From the NCBI RefSeq assembly GCF_030411955.1, contig NZ_JASNRA010000008.1, forward strand, positions 1 through 64,000: a stretch of 64,000 nt of DNA, read 5' to 3'. Below the pieces are notes generated by a model. It worked only from the letters and a program-made list of their open reading frames with translations, had not been told where the DNA came from and made no database searches. The stretch is from Massilia sp. YIM B02443. GTDB lineage: Bacteria > Pseudomonadota > Gammaproteobacteria > Burkholderiales > Burkholderiaceae_D. Below, piece after piece: positions 10,301 to 20,094 of the stretch. The translations under genes were made by a program, and so were the position numbers. The stretch's first letter is position 1; each line of letters begins with the position of its first letter.

Positions 10301-10883
10301 GCTGGCGCGCGTGGAAAACCAGGACTACATCCACTACCGCAAGGGCAGCCTGATCTTCTATCGCCTGCGCGACGAGATCGGCGAAGAGGCGCTGAACCGC
10401 GCACTGAAGCGCTTCCTGACCGACAAGGGCTACCAGGAGTCGCCGTTCACCACGTCCAGCGAGCTGCTCGATTACATCCGCGCCGAAGCGCCTGCGTCCA
10501 AACATGCCCTGATCGCGGACATGTTCGAGAAAATCGTGTTCTACGATAACCGGGTGCTCGAGGCCAGCGCCAGCAAGCGCAGCGACGGCCAATGGGACGT
10601 GACCATGAAGCTGCACCTGGCCAAGATGCAGGCCGATGGCATGGGCCAGGAAACGGCGCGCGCCTACGACGAGCCGGTGGAGATCGGCGTGTTCGCGCGC
10701 GCCAAGGGCGCTTCGGAGGCCGACGAGCGCGTGCTGTTGCTGGACAAGCGCGCGCTGTCGGGCGCCAATCCGGTGGTCACGGTCACGGTCAAGGAGCAGC
10801 CGTTCGAGGTCGGCGTCGACCCGTACAACAAGATGATCGACCGCGTCTCGCGCGACAACCGCAAGGAAGTCGCGATCGAGTAA
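7302..10883 (+). CDS. ABC transporter permease fused to an M1 family aminopeptidase
   Basis: This 1193-residue fusion has about 590 N-terminal residues of permease with two membrane-helix clusters around an Ala/Pro-rich linker near residue 280. The rest is a gluzincin M1 domain. The zinc motif HEMAHQ gives H932, E933 and H936, followed by QWWGH. The third zinc ligand would be E956 in LIESLSQY, 20 residues after H936, where classic M1 enzymes have 19. The neighbouring MEKEYGRHQMRRFL helix is typical. The architecture is known in proteobacteria and Bacteroidetes but has no well-defined substrate. The peptidase domain probably faces the periplasm. The gene partners the ATPase just upstream. Confidence 0.9.
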   Translation: MLREFFKFELDFQLRQPLLWVCALIFGALAFGATTTDAIQVGGSIGNVNRNAPVVVAQLLGVFSLMSMFVVTIFIAGSVLRDGEVGIADMLFATPMKKRDYLVGRFGAGLVACLFIFVLIVLGMMLGPLMPWIDPQRVGPFPGAAYLWALGVIVVPNLFFIGALLMLLAATTRSIMMVYVGVMAFFVLWIVAGSFTSNIDNEWIAVLADPFGVRALGRATRYFSTAESNAGLPDIRGYMLGNRLLWSAVALALLGLTLALFKPQRAGTGKRLFGKAKAVAAAPAAPTQAALPRIEPRFGAATRWIQCWHILKFDAVSVFRSVPFLVMLLFGMLNMVGSSSQLDKMFGTDVYPRTHLMIDLLNGSFSFFLIIIVTFYAGELIFRERQARIADVSDAMPMPNWAPLVAKSLALVGVVLAFLGAGILTAIAIQLYRGGAPVELGVYIKGVFMAGLPYVLMALIAIVLQVVTNNKFIGYLLMIVLMIAQIVLSVMHFDHNLYNIGLLPETPYSDMNGFGHFLTGWAWFALYWTLFCVAALIVAQAFWVRGLSAGWRPRLRAALRRLSGSSGAALALCTVAFALVGGWIFHNTVTLDRYEAKDVTMDKQARYEKAYRRYKDLPHPKVTDVRAAVDIYPEQRRVLVSGSYVLQNKTNGPLDTLRLQRNADVVTTLGQLPPHRVILDDRESGFLILKLDQPLAPGASMPLRFTVDVRRPGYSNSGTPDTINLNGTFFNNQEFFPLIGYQPDFELTDRNERRKRGLGEPQRMAKLEDVAARANSMFGAGADWISFETTVSTGGDQIALAPGYLQKSWKENGRNFYHYKMDRKMMPFFAYLSANWQVKKGEWNGIPIEVYHDPKHGYNVERMIEATRKSLDYYTTQFTPYQHKQVRILEFPNYQSFAQSFANTIPFSESIGFIADLRKKEDIDYVFYVTAHEMAHQWWGHQVTAADVQGASMLIESLSQYSALMVMEKEYGRHQMRRFLRYELDRYLQSRGSEKIEELPLARVENQDYIHYRKGSLIFYRLRDEIGEEALNRALKRFLTDKGYQESPFTTSSELLDYIRAEAPASKHALIADMFEKIVFYDNRVLEASASKRSDGQWDVTMKLHLAKMQADGMGQETARAYDEPVEIGVFARAKGASEADERVLLLDKRALSGANPVVTVTVKEQPFEVGVDPYNKMIDRVSRDNRKEVAIE

Positions 10884-11080
10884 GAAGGAGCTGGCGTTGC
10901 CGCCGGTGCAATCCGGCAGTGGCCCATCCTTCGTCAGTTGCGCCTGCCCTGGCTTCAGGTGACAGGAACATGCGATGCATGCACTGCGGTTGACGTGGCC
11001 GCGCGGCGTGGCGCCAGGACGGCGCACACGCCGCGCGCAAACGGGCATACTGGCGCTGTCCGCCTTTTCGCCGCCTCCAG

Positions 11081-11467
11081 ATGAAACCGATCCTGCTTGC
11101 CCTTGCCGCCGCGCTGTCCCTGTCTTCGACCCTGGCGCAGGCCGCGCCCACGCCGGCCGCGCGCGCCGAGATCGCGCACCTGGTCGGCTACCTGAACGCG
11201 TCCGGCTGCAGCTTCCACCGCAACGGCAGCTGGCACGAGGCCGGCAAGGCGGCCCAGCACCTGGAGCGCAAGTATGAGTATCTGGTCAAGCGCGACCTGA
11301 TCGCGACGAGCGAGGATTTCATTGACCGCGCCGCCAGCGAAAGCAGCATGACCGGCAAACCCTACCAGGTCCGCTGCGGAAGCGCGGCGCCGGTCGACAG
11401 CGCCGCCTGGCTCAAGGCCGAGCTGGCGAAATACCGCGCCGCGCAGCGCGCATCCCCATCCCGTTAA
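11081..11467 (+). CDS. DUF5329 family secreted protein
   Basis: This 128-residue protein has a signal peptide (MKPILLALAAALSLSSTLAQA, cleavage near A22). The mature part matches DUF5329: EIAHLVGYLNASGCSFHRNG, then AAQHLERKYEYL, and a late YQVRCG. The two conserved cysteines (in SGCSF and VRCG) could form a disulfide. It is predicted periplasmic and of unknown function. The first 195 bases upstream, after the ABC-M1 gene, hold no further gene. Confidence 0.75.
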   Translation: MKPILLALAAALSLSSTLAQAAPTPAARAEIAHLVGYLNASGCSFHRNGSWHEAGKAAQHLERKYEYLVKRDLIATSEDFIDRAASESSMTGKPYQVRCGSAAPVDSAAWLKAELAKYRAAQRASPSR

Positions 11468-11720
11468 ACACAACGTCATTCCGGCAAGCGCAACGCCTGT
11501 CCCTGTGCGCACATTGCTGGCCAATTTGGTGATGCTGCGCAACGTGTCGAATTTGCCGACTTCCGCAAAAATTTCATGCTTCCGGTGGCTTTTGCGTATT
11601 GACGAACAGTTACCAGTGTGTGACGATTTGTTTTCAATCAATAAAGACAACGCTTATCCAGAGTGCATGACGTGAGGCGGCCGCGACGACGGCCAGCCCG
11701 CGCGACGGGAGGGGAAAGCG

Positions 11721-12728
11721 ATGCTTGCGAACGCGTGGTCGTGGTGGAAAACGTTGGCGCCGCTGGCGCTGCTTGCCTTGGCGGGTGCGCCGGCGCAGGC
11801 AGGCCAGGCCGACCCGCTGGCGCAGATGGTGCAGCACAAGCGCTACGTCGAGGCCGACCGCGCCATCGCCGAGCGGCTGGCAGGCAATGCGAATGACGCG
11901 GCGGCGCTGGCCGGCAGCGTCGACCTGGCGCTGGCGCGCGGCCATGGCGGCCATCTGCAGGAAGCCCGCACCCTGGCCACGCGCTGCGTGCGCGCCAATC
12001 CCGAGGCCAGCCTGTGCGCCGAGGCGCTCGCCAACGTGCAGGCGGCGCAGGCGCGCGCCGGCGGCTTGTTCGGACTGGTGCGCCAGGCGCGGCCGATCCG
12101 CGACAACTTCGAGCGCGCGCTCAACCTCGATCCCAAGAATTACCGCGCGCGCGTGGCGCTGCTGCGCTTTTACCTGTCCACGCCGTTCTTCCTGGGCGGC
12201 AGCGAGAGCCGCGCGCGCGAACTGGCGAGCGAAGCGCAGCGCACCGACCCCGACCTGACGCGCCTGATGCGCGCCCTGTACGCGCTGGAAGAGGGCCGGC
12301 CGGGCGACGCCGAGCAGTACATCCTGGCGGCCGACCTGTCCGAATACGAATTGGTGCAGGACAGCCAGCGCGACCTGCTGCAGGAACTGGCCAGCGCCCA
12401 CCTCAACGCCGGCCGCTACGCCGAGAGCGCGCGCCTGTTTCAGGAACTGGGACGGCGCGCGCCGGCCAGCGAACTCGGACCCTACGGCCTGGCGCTGGTG
12501 GCGCGCGCTCAGGGCAAGCTGACCGAGGCCGCCGCGCAGCTGGAACGGGCGGCGCTGGTCGCGCCCAGGCCCTACGTGTACAAGATGCTGGGCGAGGTGG
12601 CCGAAGCGCGGCGCGACAAGCGGCGCGCGATCTCGGCCTACCGCGCCGCGCTGACCGGTCACCCGCCGCTCGACCCGTGCGAGCAGGAAGAAGCCAAGGC
12701 CCGGCTGGCGTCGCTGAAGGGGCGCTGA
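11721..12728 (+). CDS. Secreted TPR-repeat protein
   Basis: This 335-residue protein starts at an ATG behind a strong GGGAGGGG Shine-Dalgarno. A signal peptide (residues 1-27, ending APAQAG) is followed by helical TPR-like repeats, for example FERALNLDPKNYRARVALLRFYL, AEQYILAADLSEYELVQDSQ and LAHLNAG-like units. No enzymatic motif is seen. Such periplasmic TPR proteins usually serve as scaffolds for envelope complexes. It is convergent with nrdJ. The 253 bases before it contain nothing else I can name. Confidence 0.75.
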   Translation: MLANAWSWWKTLAPLALLALAGAPAQAGQADPLAQMVQHKRYVEADRAIAERLAGNANDAAALAGSVDLALARGHGGHLQEARTLATRCVRANPEASLCAEALANVQAAQARAGGLFGLVRQARPIRDNFERALNLDPKNYRARVALLRFYLSTPFFLGGSESRARELASEAQRTDPDLTRLMRALYALEEGRPGDAEQYILAADLSEYELVQDSQRDLLQELASAHLNAGRYAESARLFQELGRRAPASELGPYGLALVARAQGKLTEAAAQLERAALVAPRPYVYKMLGEVAEARRDKRRAISAYRAALTGHPPLDPCEQEEAKARLASLKGR

Positions 12729-12818
12729 ACCGCTCACGTCACGATGAGCGGCTCCTTGGCAAGCGCCACCGCGACGATGTAGCCGAAGCACGCCAGCGCC
12801 GCCGCGAAGGCGAAATGG

Positions 12819-15365
12819 TCAGCCGCACTCGCCGACGTAGTGGCAGGATGCGCAGCGGGTGCAGCCGTCGACCTTGCGCAGCGCGCGGGCGCCGCATTCC
12901 GGGCACTTGGCGCCGTTGGTGGAAGACAGAGCGGGCAGGGCGTCTTCGGTATTCGCAACCGCGGCCGGCTGCGGCGCCGGCTTTCCCACATCCGCGCCCA
13001 TGCCCGAGCGTGCGGCGAAGGCGCGCGCCAGCTGCGGCACCGGCGCCTGGTTGCCCTGTTCGTCGAGGAAGCCGCGCCGGATCAGGATCCGCTGCAGCAT
13101 GAAGGCGATCGCGGCGACCTCGGAGTCGTGGTACACCGGCACCGCCACGCCGTCCTCGCGCAGCAGGTGGCCGCAGCGTACCGGGCCTTTTTCCCATACC
13201 ACGTCGCGCATGTCGGCCAGGGCGCGCGCGATCGGCCCGCCGGCGCGCGCCACCATCGACAGCAGCCGCATCGAGGCGGTGATCCACTGGTGTCCGCCGG
13301 TGCGCTGGTTGGCCGGCATGAAGAATTCGAACGGGCGCTCGATGGCGACCGGCCTGCCTTCCCACACGCCCTCGGTGCGCAGGAAGCTCACCGTCAGGTA
13401 GGCGCTCTTGCGGCCTTCCTGGGTCGAATATTCGATCTTCGAGGTCACCGATTCCAGCTCGCCCAGCGGACGCCGTTCGAAGCGCTTGCGCAGCGGATCG
13501 TCGTCGGGCAGCGCTACCGGCTGCTCCGGATCCGCGGCCGGCACGGTGTTCGATTGCGCATCCGGCCGCGGCGCGATCGACAGCACGCTACCCAGTACCG
13601 TGTTCGGGCGATAGGTCGCCAGCCCTTTCAGGCCGGCGCGCCAGGCTTCCAGGTACAGGCCGCGGAAGTCGTCGTAGGGATAATCCTCCGGCACGTTGAC
13701 GGTCTTCGAGATCGCCGTGTCGATGAAGGGCTGCACCGCCTGCACCATGCGCAAGTGGTCGAGCGCGCGCATCTCGAGCGCGGTGACGAACGACGGCGGC
13801 AACTCCTCCATGTCGTTGCCGGCCTGGCGGTACAGGCGCCAGGCGTGATCCGCCACCTCGTAGCTGCGCGTGCCGCCGTCCGCGGTGCGCTTCTTGCGCA
13901 GGTAGGTCCAGGCGTACGGCGGCTCGATGCCGTTCGAGGCATTGTCGGCGAAGGCCAGCGAGATGGTGCCGGTGGGCGCGATCGACAGCAGGTGCGAGTT
14001 GCGGATGCCGTGCTCGCGGATGGCGTCGCGCAGCGCCTGCGGCAGGCGCGCGACGAATTGGCCGCGCAGGTACTGGTCGGCGTCGAACAGAGGGAAGGCG
14101 CCTTTTTCGCGCGCCAGGTCGATCGAGGCGGCGTAGGCGCTGTCGCGCAGTTCTTCGGCGATGCGCGCCGCCATGGCGCGGCCGGCTTCGCTGTCGTAGC
14201 GCAGTCCCAGCATGACCAGCGCGCTGCCCAGGCCCAGGAAGCCGAGGCCGATGCGGCGCTTCTGGTGGGCCTCGAGCTTTTGCTGCGCCAGCGGCCACTC
14301 GGTGGCGTCCAGCACCAGGTCGAGCATGCGCACCGCCACCGTCGCGACTTCACGCAGGCGTTCGAAGTCGAGGCGCGCGTCCGGCGTGAACGGCGCATCG
14401 ACGAAGGCGGTCAGGTTCAGGGAACCGAGGTCGCAGCAGCCGTAGGCCGGCAGCGGTTGCTCGCCACAGGGATTGGTGGCGGCCAGCCGCTCGCAGTACC
14501 ACAGGTTGTTCTCGAGGTTCATGCGGTCGATAAACAGCACGCCCGGCTCGGCGTGGTCGTAGGTCGAGAGCATGATGCTTTCCCACAGCATGCGCGCGCG
14601 CACCGTGCGATAGACCCACAGGCCATCCTCGCGCCGGTGGCTGCCTGCGGCAAGCAATTCATCTCCCGGTTCGGCGCGGTGCACCAGCTCGAAGCCGGCG
14701 TCGTTTTCCACCGCGCGCATGAAGGCGTCGGTGACGCCGACCGAGATATTGAAGTTGGTGAGCGCGCCCCCGTCCTTGGCGGCGATGAAGCGCTCGATGT
14801 CGGGATGGTCGACCCGCAGCACGCCCATCTGGGCGCCGCGCCGGGCGCCGGCCGATTCCACCGTGCGGCACGAGGCGTCGAACACTTCCATGTACGACAC
14901 CGGGCCGGAGGCTTGCGAGGCGGTGCCGTGCACCTTGCTGCCGTGCGGGCGGATGGCGCTGAAGTCGTAGCCGACGCCGCCGCCGCGGCGCAGTGTCTCG
15001 GCCGCTTCGGCCAGGGCGGTATAGATGCCGGGCAGGCCGTCGTCACTGCCGGTGATGGCGTCGCCCACCGGCTGCACGAAGCAGTTGATCAGGGTGGCGC
15101 GCAGCTGGCGGCCGGCGGCGGCATTGATGCGCCCGGCCGGCACGAAGCCTTGTTGCTGGGCCCGGACGAAGCGCGCCTCGTGTTCGGCGCGCACCGATTC
15201 GGGTTCGAGCGCGGCCAGGGCGTGCGCCACGCGCCGGCGCACGTCGCCGATGCTGCGCTCGCTGCCGTGCGCATACTTCTCGCGCAGCACGTCCAGGGAG
15301 ACTTCCTGCGGCGCCAGGCCGCCGGCAAGTCCGTCGATCGCATTCATGTTCGTCGCGCCGTCCAT
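12819..15365 (-). CDS. nrdJ: Adenosylcobalamin-dependent ribonucleoside-diphosphate reductase (class II)
   Basis: This enzyme (848 residues from the ATG at 15365; a second Met six codons on at 15347 is equally possible) makes deoxyribonucleotides with a B12-generated radical and needs no oxygen. Visible features are the LINCFVQPV cysteine of the active-site pair, [12 protein letters not shown], the radical-site [16 protein letters not shown] in the nucleotide-binding loop, and a C-terminal Cys-rich tail ([18 protein letters not shown]) that probably reduces the active site. It lies 13 bases after ubiK in the same direction. No B12 riboswitch is evident in this window upstream of ubiK. Confidence 0.93.
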   Translation of the reverse strand: MDGATNMNAIDGLAGGLAPQEVSLDVLREKYAHGSERSIGDVRRRVAHALAALEPESVRAEHEARFVRAQQQGFVPAGRINAAAGRQLRATLINCFVQPVGDAITGSDDGLPGIYTALAEAAETLRRGGGVGYDFSAIRPHGSKVHGTASQASGPVSYMEVFDASCRTVESAGARRGAQMGVLRVDHPDIERFIAAKDGGALTNFNISVGVTDAFMRAVENDAGFELVHRAEPGDELLAAGSHRREDGLWVYRTVRARMLWESIMLSTYDHAEPGVLFIDRMNLENNLWYCERLAATNPCGEQPLPAYGCCDLGSLNLTAFVDAPFTPDARLDFERLREVATVAVRMLDLVLDATEWPLAQQKLEAHQKRRIGLGFLGLGSALVMLGLRYDSEAGRAMAARIAEELRDSAYAASIDLAREKGAFPLFDADQYLRGQFVARLPQALRDAIREHGIRNSHLLSIAPTGTISLAFADNASNGIEPPYAWTYLRKKRTADGGTRSYEVADHAWRLYRQAGNDMEELPPSFVTALEMRALDHLRMVQAVQPFIDTAISKTVNVPEDYPYDDFRGLYLEAWRAGLKGLATYRPNTVLGSVLSIAPRPDAQSNTVPAADPEQPVALPDDDPLRKRFERRPLGELESVTSKIEYSTQEGRKSAYLTVSFLRTEGVWEGRPVAIERPFEFFMPANQRTGGHQWITASMRLLSMVARAGGPIARALADMRDVVWEKGPVRCGHLLREDGVAVPVYHDSEVAAIAFMLQRILIRRGFLDEQGNQAPVPQLARAFAARSGMGADVGKPAPQPAAVANTEDALPALSSTNGAKCPECGARALRKVDGCTRCASCHYVGECG

Positions 15366-15378
15366 GAATGCGGCCGGC

Positions 15379-15777
15379 TTACTTCTTGTCGAGGGTCGGG
15401 CTGGAATGCAGGCCGGACTGCTGCGGCTCGGCCACGGTCGGGTCTTCCGGCGCGGCCGGGAAGGCCGCGTCGGAGCGCGCACCCGCTGCCGCGGTGGCTG
15501 CCGCTTCGGCGCGGGTAGCGGCTGCGCTGGCTGCGGCCGGCTGGCCGGACAGGCGCGCTTCCAGTTCGATCACGCGCAGCTCGAGCGCTTCCAGCTTGGC
15601 GCGGGTCTTGGCCAGCACCTGGGCCTGGATATCGAATTCCTCGCGGGTCACCAGGTCGAGCTTGGCGAAGCCCTGGGTCATCGCCGCCTTGACGTTGCGT
15701 TCGATGTCCTTGGCCGGACCGCTTTCCAGTGCCTGGTTGATCTTGCCTTGAATATCGCTGAAGAAGTTGCTGTTCAT
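15379..15777 (-). CDS. ubiK: UbiK accessory factor (BMFP domain)
   Basis: This 132-residue protein begins [18 protein letters not shown], the hallmark of the YqiC/UbiK family, and continues with [25 protein letters not shown], a coiled coil that trimerises. UbiK promotes ubiquinone synthesis under aerobic conditions, contacting UbiJ and lipids. The C-terminal 45 residues are an Ala/Glu-rich low-complexity tail longer than in enterobacterial UbiK (about 85-100 residues). The start at 15777 has AGGG four bases upstream. An upstream 38-codon extension is rejected. Confidence 0.85.
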   Translation of the reverse strand: MNSNFFSDIQGKINQALESGPAKDIERNVKAAMTQGFAKLDLVTREEFDIQAQVLAKTRAKLEALELRVIELEARLSGQPAAASAAATRAEAAATAAAGARSDAAFPAAPEDPTVAEPQQSGLHSSPTLDKK

Positions 15778-15808
15778 ATCCCTGTATCCCTTTATGCCGG
15801 GGCCGCAC

Positions 15809-15823
15809 GCACCACGAGAGTGC
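15809..15823 (+). promoter_or_regulatory. Candidate NtrC enhancer site
   Basis: GCACCACGAGAGTGC is a GCAC-N7-GTGC dyad that fits the NtrC site GCACCA-N3-TGGTGC except in the inner right arm. It lies about 150-165 bases upstream of the predicted start site of the porin-glnK-amtB operon, a normal enhancer distance. A weaker relative, GCACCGCGCGGTCGC, lies at 15863-15877. Confidence 0.5.
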
Positions 15824-15949
15824 AATACGGCCTGATTTGGTGCGCCATGCCGCGCGCTGGACGCACCGCGCGGTCGCTTGTGTTGAAGCAATGTCGATAT
15901 GGGGTGTGTTTACCAAAAAAACAAGGCATTTTTTCCCCCCATTCTGGGC

Positions 15950-15965
15950 TGGCACACATCCTGCT
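15950..15965 (+). promoter_or_regulatory. Sigma-54 promoter for porin-glnK-amtB
   Basis: TGGCACACATCCTGCT matches the sigma-54 consensus TGGCACG-N4-TTGCW at all but two positions, with the invariant GG (-24) and GC (-12) correctly spaced. It sits about 77 bases before the porin start codon. Nitrogen-limited transcription by NtrC and sigma-54 is the usual control of glnK-amtB. Confidence 0.75.
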
Positions 15966-16041
15966 AAATCAAACCTTGAATGCGTAACCAGAAGAGGATT
16001 TTAAACCGCAACAGCTTTACCGTTCATCAAGGGGGTTTGTC

Positions 16042-17134
<1,093 letters not shown>

Positions 17135-17149
17135 GAGGGAAAGTTCCAT

Positions 17150-18550
17150 ATGAAGCGTATAACTACAATGATTCTTGCCGCCATGCTGGGCCTTGGCACG
17201 GCCCTTCCGGCCATGGCGGCGCAGTCCATCAACAAAGGGGATACCGCGTGGATGTTTGTCGCCACGCTGCTGGTGGTCATGATGGTGATTCCGGGCCTGG
17301 CGCTGTTCTACGGCGGCCTGGTGCGCGCCAAGAACATGCTGTCGGTCCTGATGCAAGTCATGATGGTGTTTTCGCTGATCATCGTGCTGTGGTGCCTGTA
17401 TGGCTACTCGCTGGCGTTCACGCAAGGCAACGCCTTCATCGGCGGCTTCGACCGCCTGTTCCTGAACGGCATCTGGGACCCGGCGACCGGCAAATTCGGC
17501 ATGGCCGCCACCTTCACCAAAGAGGCGATGATTCCTGAGTTCATCTTCGTCGCCTTCCAGGGCACCTTCGCCGCCATCACCTGCGCCCTGATCGTGGGCG
17601 CCTTCGCCGAGCGTGCGCGTTTCGCGGCGGTGCTGGCTTTCGTGGTGATCTGGTTCACCTTCGCCTACCTGCCGATGGCGCACATGGTCTGGTTCTGGGC
17701 CGGCCCTGACGCGATCACCGACGCCGCTTCGCTGGCCAGCGTCACGGCGGGCGCCGGCTACCTGTGGCAGCAGGGCGCGCTCGACTTCGCCGGCGGCACC
17801 GTGGTGCACATCAACTCGGCCGTGGCCGGCCTGGTGGGCGCCTATGTGATCGGCAAGCGCATCGGCTACGGCCGCGAATCGATGGCGCCGCACTCGCTGC
17901 CGCTGACCATGGTCGGCGCCTCGATGCTGTGGGTCGGCTGGTTCGGCTTTAACGCCGGTTCGGCACTGGAAGCGGGCGATGTCGCCGCGCTGGCCTTCAT
18001 CAACACTCTGTTGGCAACCGCCGCCGCCACGGTATCGTGGGCCTTCGCCGAGTGGATCTTCAAGCGCAAGCCGTCGATGCTGGGCGCCGCTTCCGGCGCC
18101 ATCTCGGGCCTGGTGGCAATCACCCCGGGCGCCGGCTTCGTAGGTCCGATGGGCGCCCTGATCATGGGCCTGCTGGCAGGCGTTGTCTGTCTGTGGGGCG
18201 TGACCGGCCTGAAGCGCCTGCTGCGCGCCGACGATTCGCTCGACGTGTTCGGCGTGCACGGCGTGGGCGGTATCCTGGGCGCGTTGCTGACCGGCGTGTT
18301 CGCATCTCCATCGCTGGGCGGCCAGGGCGTGTGGGATTACACCACCAATGCCATGGACACCGCTTATTCGATCGCGGACAAGGTCCTGGTGCAGGCGCAC
18401 GGGGTGGTCGTTACCGTCGTCTGGTCGGCCGTGGTGGCGTTTATTGCCTTCAAGCTGGTCGACATCGTGATCGGCCTGCGCGTGCCGGAAGACGAAGAGC
18501 GTGAAGGGCTGGACGTGACCAGCCACGGCGAGTCGGCTTACCGCTACTGA
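17150..18550 (+). CDS. amtB: Ammonium transporter AmtB
   Basis: This 466-residue inner-membrane protein has an N-terminal signal-like segment (to about residue 23, PAMAAQ) followed by about 11 helices. Signature segments are DTAWMFVATLLVVMMVIPGL, FYGGLVRAKNMLSVLMQ, the pore-region LDFAGGTVVHINSAVAGLV with its conserved histidine, and GVHGVGGILGALLTGVFA with the second. It conducts ammonium and forms a complex with GlnK. A strong terminator follows 22 bases after the stop. Confidence 0.96.
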   Translation: MKRITTMILAAMLGLGTALPAMAAQSINKGDTAWMFVATLLVVMMVIPGLALFYGGLVRAKNMLSVLMQVMMVFSLIIVLWCLYGYSLAFTQGNAFIGGFDRLFLNGIWDPATGKFGMAATFTKEAMIPEFIFVAFQGTFAAITCALIVGAFAERARFAAVLAFVVIWFTFAYLPMAHMVWFWAGPDAITDAASLASVTAGAGYLWQQGALDFAGGTVVHINSAVAGLVGAYVIGKRIGYGRESMAPHSLPLTMVGASMLWVGWFGFNAGSALEAGDVAALAFINTLLATAAATVSWAFAEWIFKRKPSMLGAASGAISGLVAITPGAGFVGPMGALIMGLLAGVVCLWGVTGLKRLLRADDSLDVFGVHGVGGILGALLTGVFASPSLGGQGVWDYTTNAMDTAYSIADKVLVQAHGVVVTVVWSAVVAFIAFKLVDIVIGLRVPEDEEREGLDVTSHGESAYRY

Positions 18551-18572
18551 TCGCTTCATCGTCGGTCTTTAC

Positions 18573-18607
18573 AACGCCATCCCTGCGCGAGCAGGGGTGG
18601 CGTTTTT
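18573..18607 (+). terminator. Intrinsic terminator of the porin-glnK-amtB operon
   Basis: AACGCCATCCCTGC and GCAGGGGTGGCGTT form a 14-bp stem with a single G-U pair and a GCGA tetraloop, followed by TTTTT. It lies 22 bases after the amtB stop. Confidence 0.92.
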
Positions 18608-18633
18608 GCGTTCTCGGGCTTTCCCTTTAAAAT
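18606..18633 (+). promoter_or_regulatory. Candidate sigma-70 promoter for gshA
   Basis: TTGCGT (18606-18611) and TAAAAT (18628-18633) are separated by 16 bases, about 75 bases before the gshA start. The -35 element overlaps the T-tract of the preceding terminator, so gshA would be transcribed independently of amtB. Confidence 0.45.
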
Positions 18634-18707
18634 GAATTGCGCACCCCCATATGCAATTGCCGACTTAAATTAACAACAAGAAGCGCACAACAAGGAAGTC
18701 CTCATTC

Positions 18708-20009
18708 ATGGTTCCGCACCTCGCCACCGCCCAGACCGGTCCTTTGCTGGACCTGGAAAAGAAAATTCTCGAAGCCACCCCGGCGATCGAACGCTGGTTC
18801 CGCCTCGAGTGGCAGGAACATACGCCGCCGTTCTACAGCTCGGTCGACCTGCGCAATGCCGGCTACAAGCTGGCGCCGGTCGACACCAACCTGTTCCCGG
18901 GCGGCTTCAACAACCTGGCCGCCGAGATGCTGCCGCTGACGGTGCAGGCCGCGATGGCGGCGATCGACAAGTATTGCCCCGACGCGCGCAACCTGGTGCT
19001 GGTGCCGGAAACCCACACCCGCAACCCGATGTACCTGCAGAACGTGGCGCGCCTGATGCAGATCTTCCGCCAGACCGGCCTGCACGTGCGCCTGGGCTCG
19101 TTCTCGCCCGACATCACCGAACCGACCCCGCTGGCGCTGCCGGACGGGAACATGCTGGTGCTGGAGCCGCTGGTGCGCTCGCCCAACGGCCGCCGCCTGG
19201 GCCTGGCCGACTTCGACCCGTGCACCATCCTGCTCAACAACGACCTGTCCGGCGGCATCCCGCCGATCCTGGAAAACGTCTACGAGCAGGCGCTGTTGCC
19301 GCCGCTGCACGCCGGCTGGGCGCTGCGCCGCAAGAGCAACCACCTGAAGGCGTTCGATGAAGTTGCCAAGAAGTTCGGCAAGCTGATCGACATCGACCCG
19401 TGGCTGGTCAATCCGCTGCACAGCAAGTGCGGCGAAGTCGACCTGCGCGAGAACGTCGGCACCGAAGAGCTGGCCGACAGCGTGGCGGCGCTGTTCTCCA
19501 AGATCAAGAAGAAGTACAAGGAATACGGCATGAAGGAGCAGAAGCCCTTCGTGATCCTCAAACCCGACGCTGGCACCTACGGCATGGGCGTGATGACGAT
19601 CAAGGACGCCAGCGAAGTGCGCGACCTGACCCCCGCCCAGCGCGCACGCATGTCGGTGATCAAGGACGGCGTCGCCGTGACCGACCTGATCATCCAGGAA
19701 GGCGTGCCGACCCACGAGTCGATCGACGACGCCGTGGCCGAGCCGGTGGTGTACATGATCGACCGCTACGTGGTGGGCGGCTTCTACCGCGTGCACGCCG
19801 AACGCGGCATCGACCAGAACCTGAATTCGCCCGGTTCGCAGTACGTGCCGCTGGCGTTTGCCCAGCAGCATGCGATGCCGGACCTGAAGGCCAAGCCGGG
19901 CACGGCGGCGCCGAACCGCTTCTACGTGTATGGCGTGGTGGCGCGCCTGGGCATGCTGGCGGCGTCGATCGAGCTGGAGCGTACCGATCCGGATCCGGAA
20001 GTGTATTGA
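18708..20009 (+). CDS. gshA: Glutamate--cysteine ligase (proteobacterial type)
   Basis: This 433-residue enzyme catalyses the first step of glutathione synthesis, joining Glu and Cys with ATP. It belongs to the ligase type found in betaproteobacteria and acidithiobacilli, not the E. coli GshA type: SSVDLRNAGYKLAPVDTNLF, FVILKPDAGTYGMGVMTI (ATP-grasp-like) and FYRVHAERGIDQNLNSPGSQ are recognisable. The start has AAGGAAG upstream. The glutathione synthase gene gshB lies downstream, separated by a palindromic repeat and an oppositely oriented methyltransferase. Confidence 0.9.
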   Translation: MVPHLATAQTGPLLDLEKKILEATPAIERWFRLEWQEHTPPFYSSVDLRNAGYKLAPVDTNLFPGGFNNLAAEMLPLTVQAAMAAIDKYCPDARNLVLVPETHTRNPMYLQNVARLMQIFRQTGLHVRLGSFSPDITEPTPLALPDGNMLVLEPLVRSPNGRRLGLADFDPCTILLNNDLSGGIPPILENVYEQALLPPLHAGWALRRKSNHLKAFDEVAKKFGKLIDIDPWLVNPLHSKCGEVDLRENVGTEELADSVAALFSKIKKKYKEYGMKEQKPFVILKPDAGTYGMGVMTIKDASEVRDLTPAQRARMSVIKDGVAVTDLIIQEGVPTHESIDDAVAEPVVYMIDRYVVGGFYRVHAERGIDQNLNSPGSQYVPLAFAQQHAMPDLKAKPGTAAPNRFYVYGVVARLGMLAASIELERTDPDPEVY

Positions 20010-20027
20010 TCGGATATTGATACATAA

Positions 20028-20061
20028 CGTAGGGTGGACGGCTTCGCCGTCCACGCGTCCA
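20028..20061 (+). repeat. REP-like palindromic repeat, copy 2
   Basis: CGTAGGGTGGACGGC, TTC, then GCCGTCCACGCGTCCA form a 9-bp hairpin (GTGGACGGC/GCCGTCCAC). It is the reverse complement of the copy at 137-170 apart from one loop base. It lies 19 bases after gshA, between convergent genes. Confidence 0.85.
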
Positions 20062-20094
20062 GCCATCGCATGAATTACCATACGGCCGGCGCCA

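Noticed and set aside
7257..11048. A 1263-codon open frame on the minus strand opposite the permease-M1 gene
   Set aside because: The translation is a His/Arg/Ala-rich jumble with no domain, while the plus strand encodes intact ABC and M1 motifs. It is an antisense artefact of third-position G/C bias.
12840..15518. An 892-codon plus-strand frame opposite nrdJ
   Set aside because: Same antisense effect; the minus strand carries the complete reductase with its active-site cysteines.
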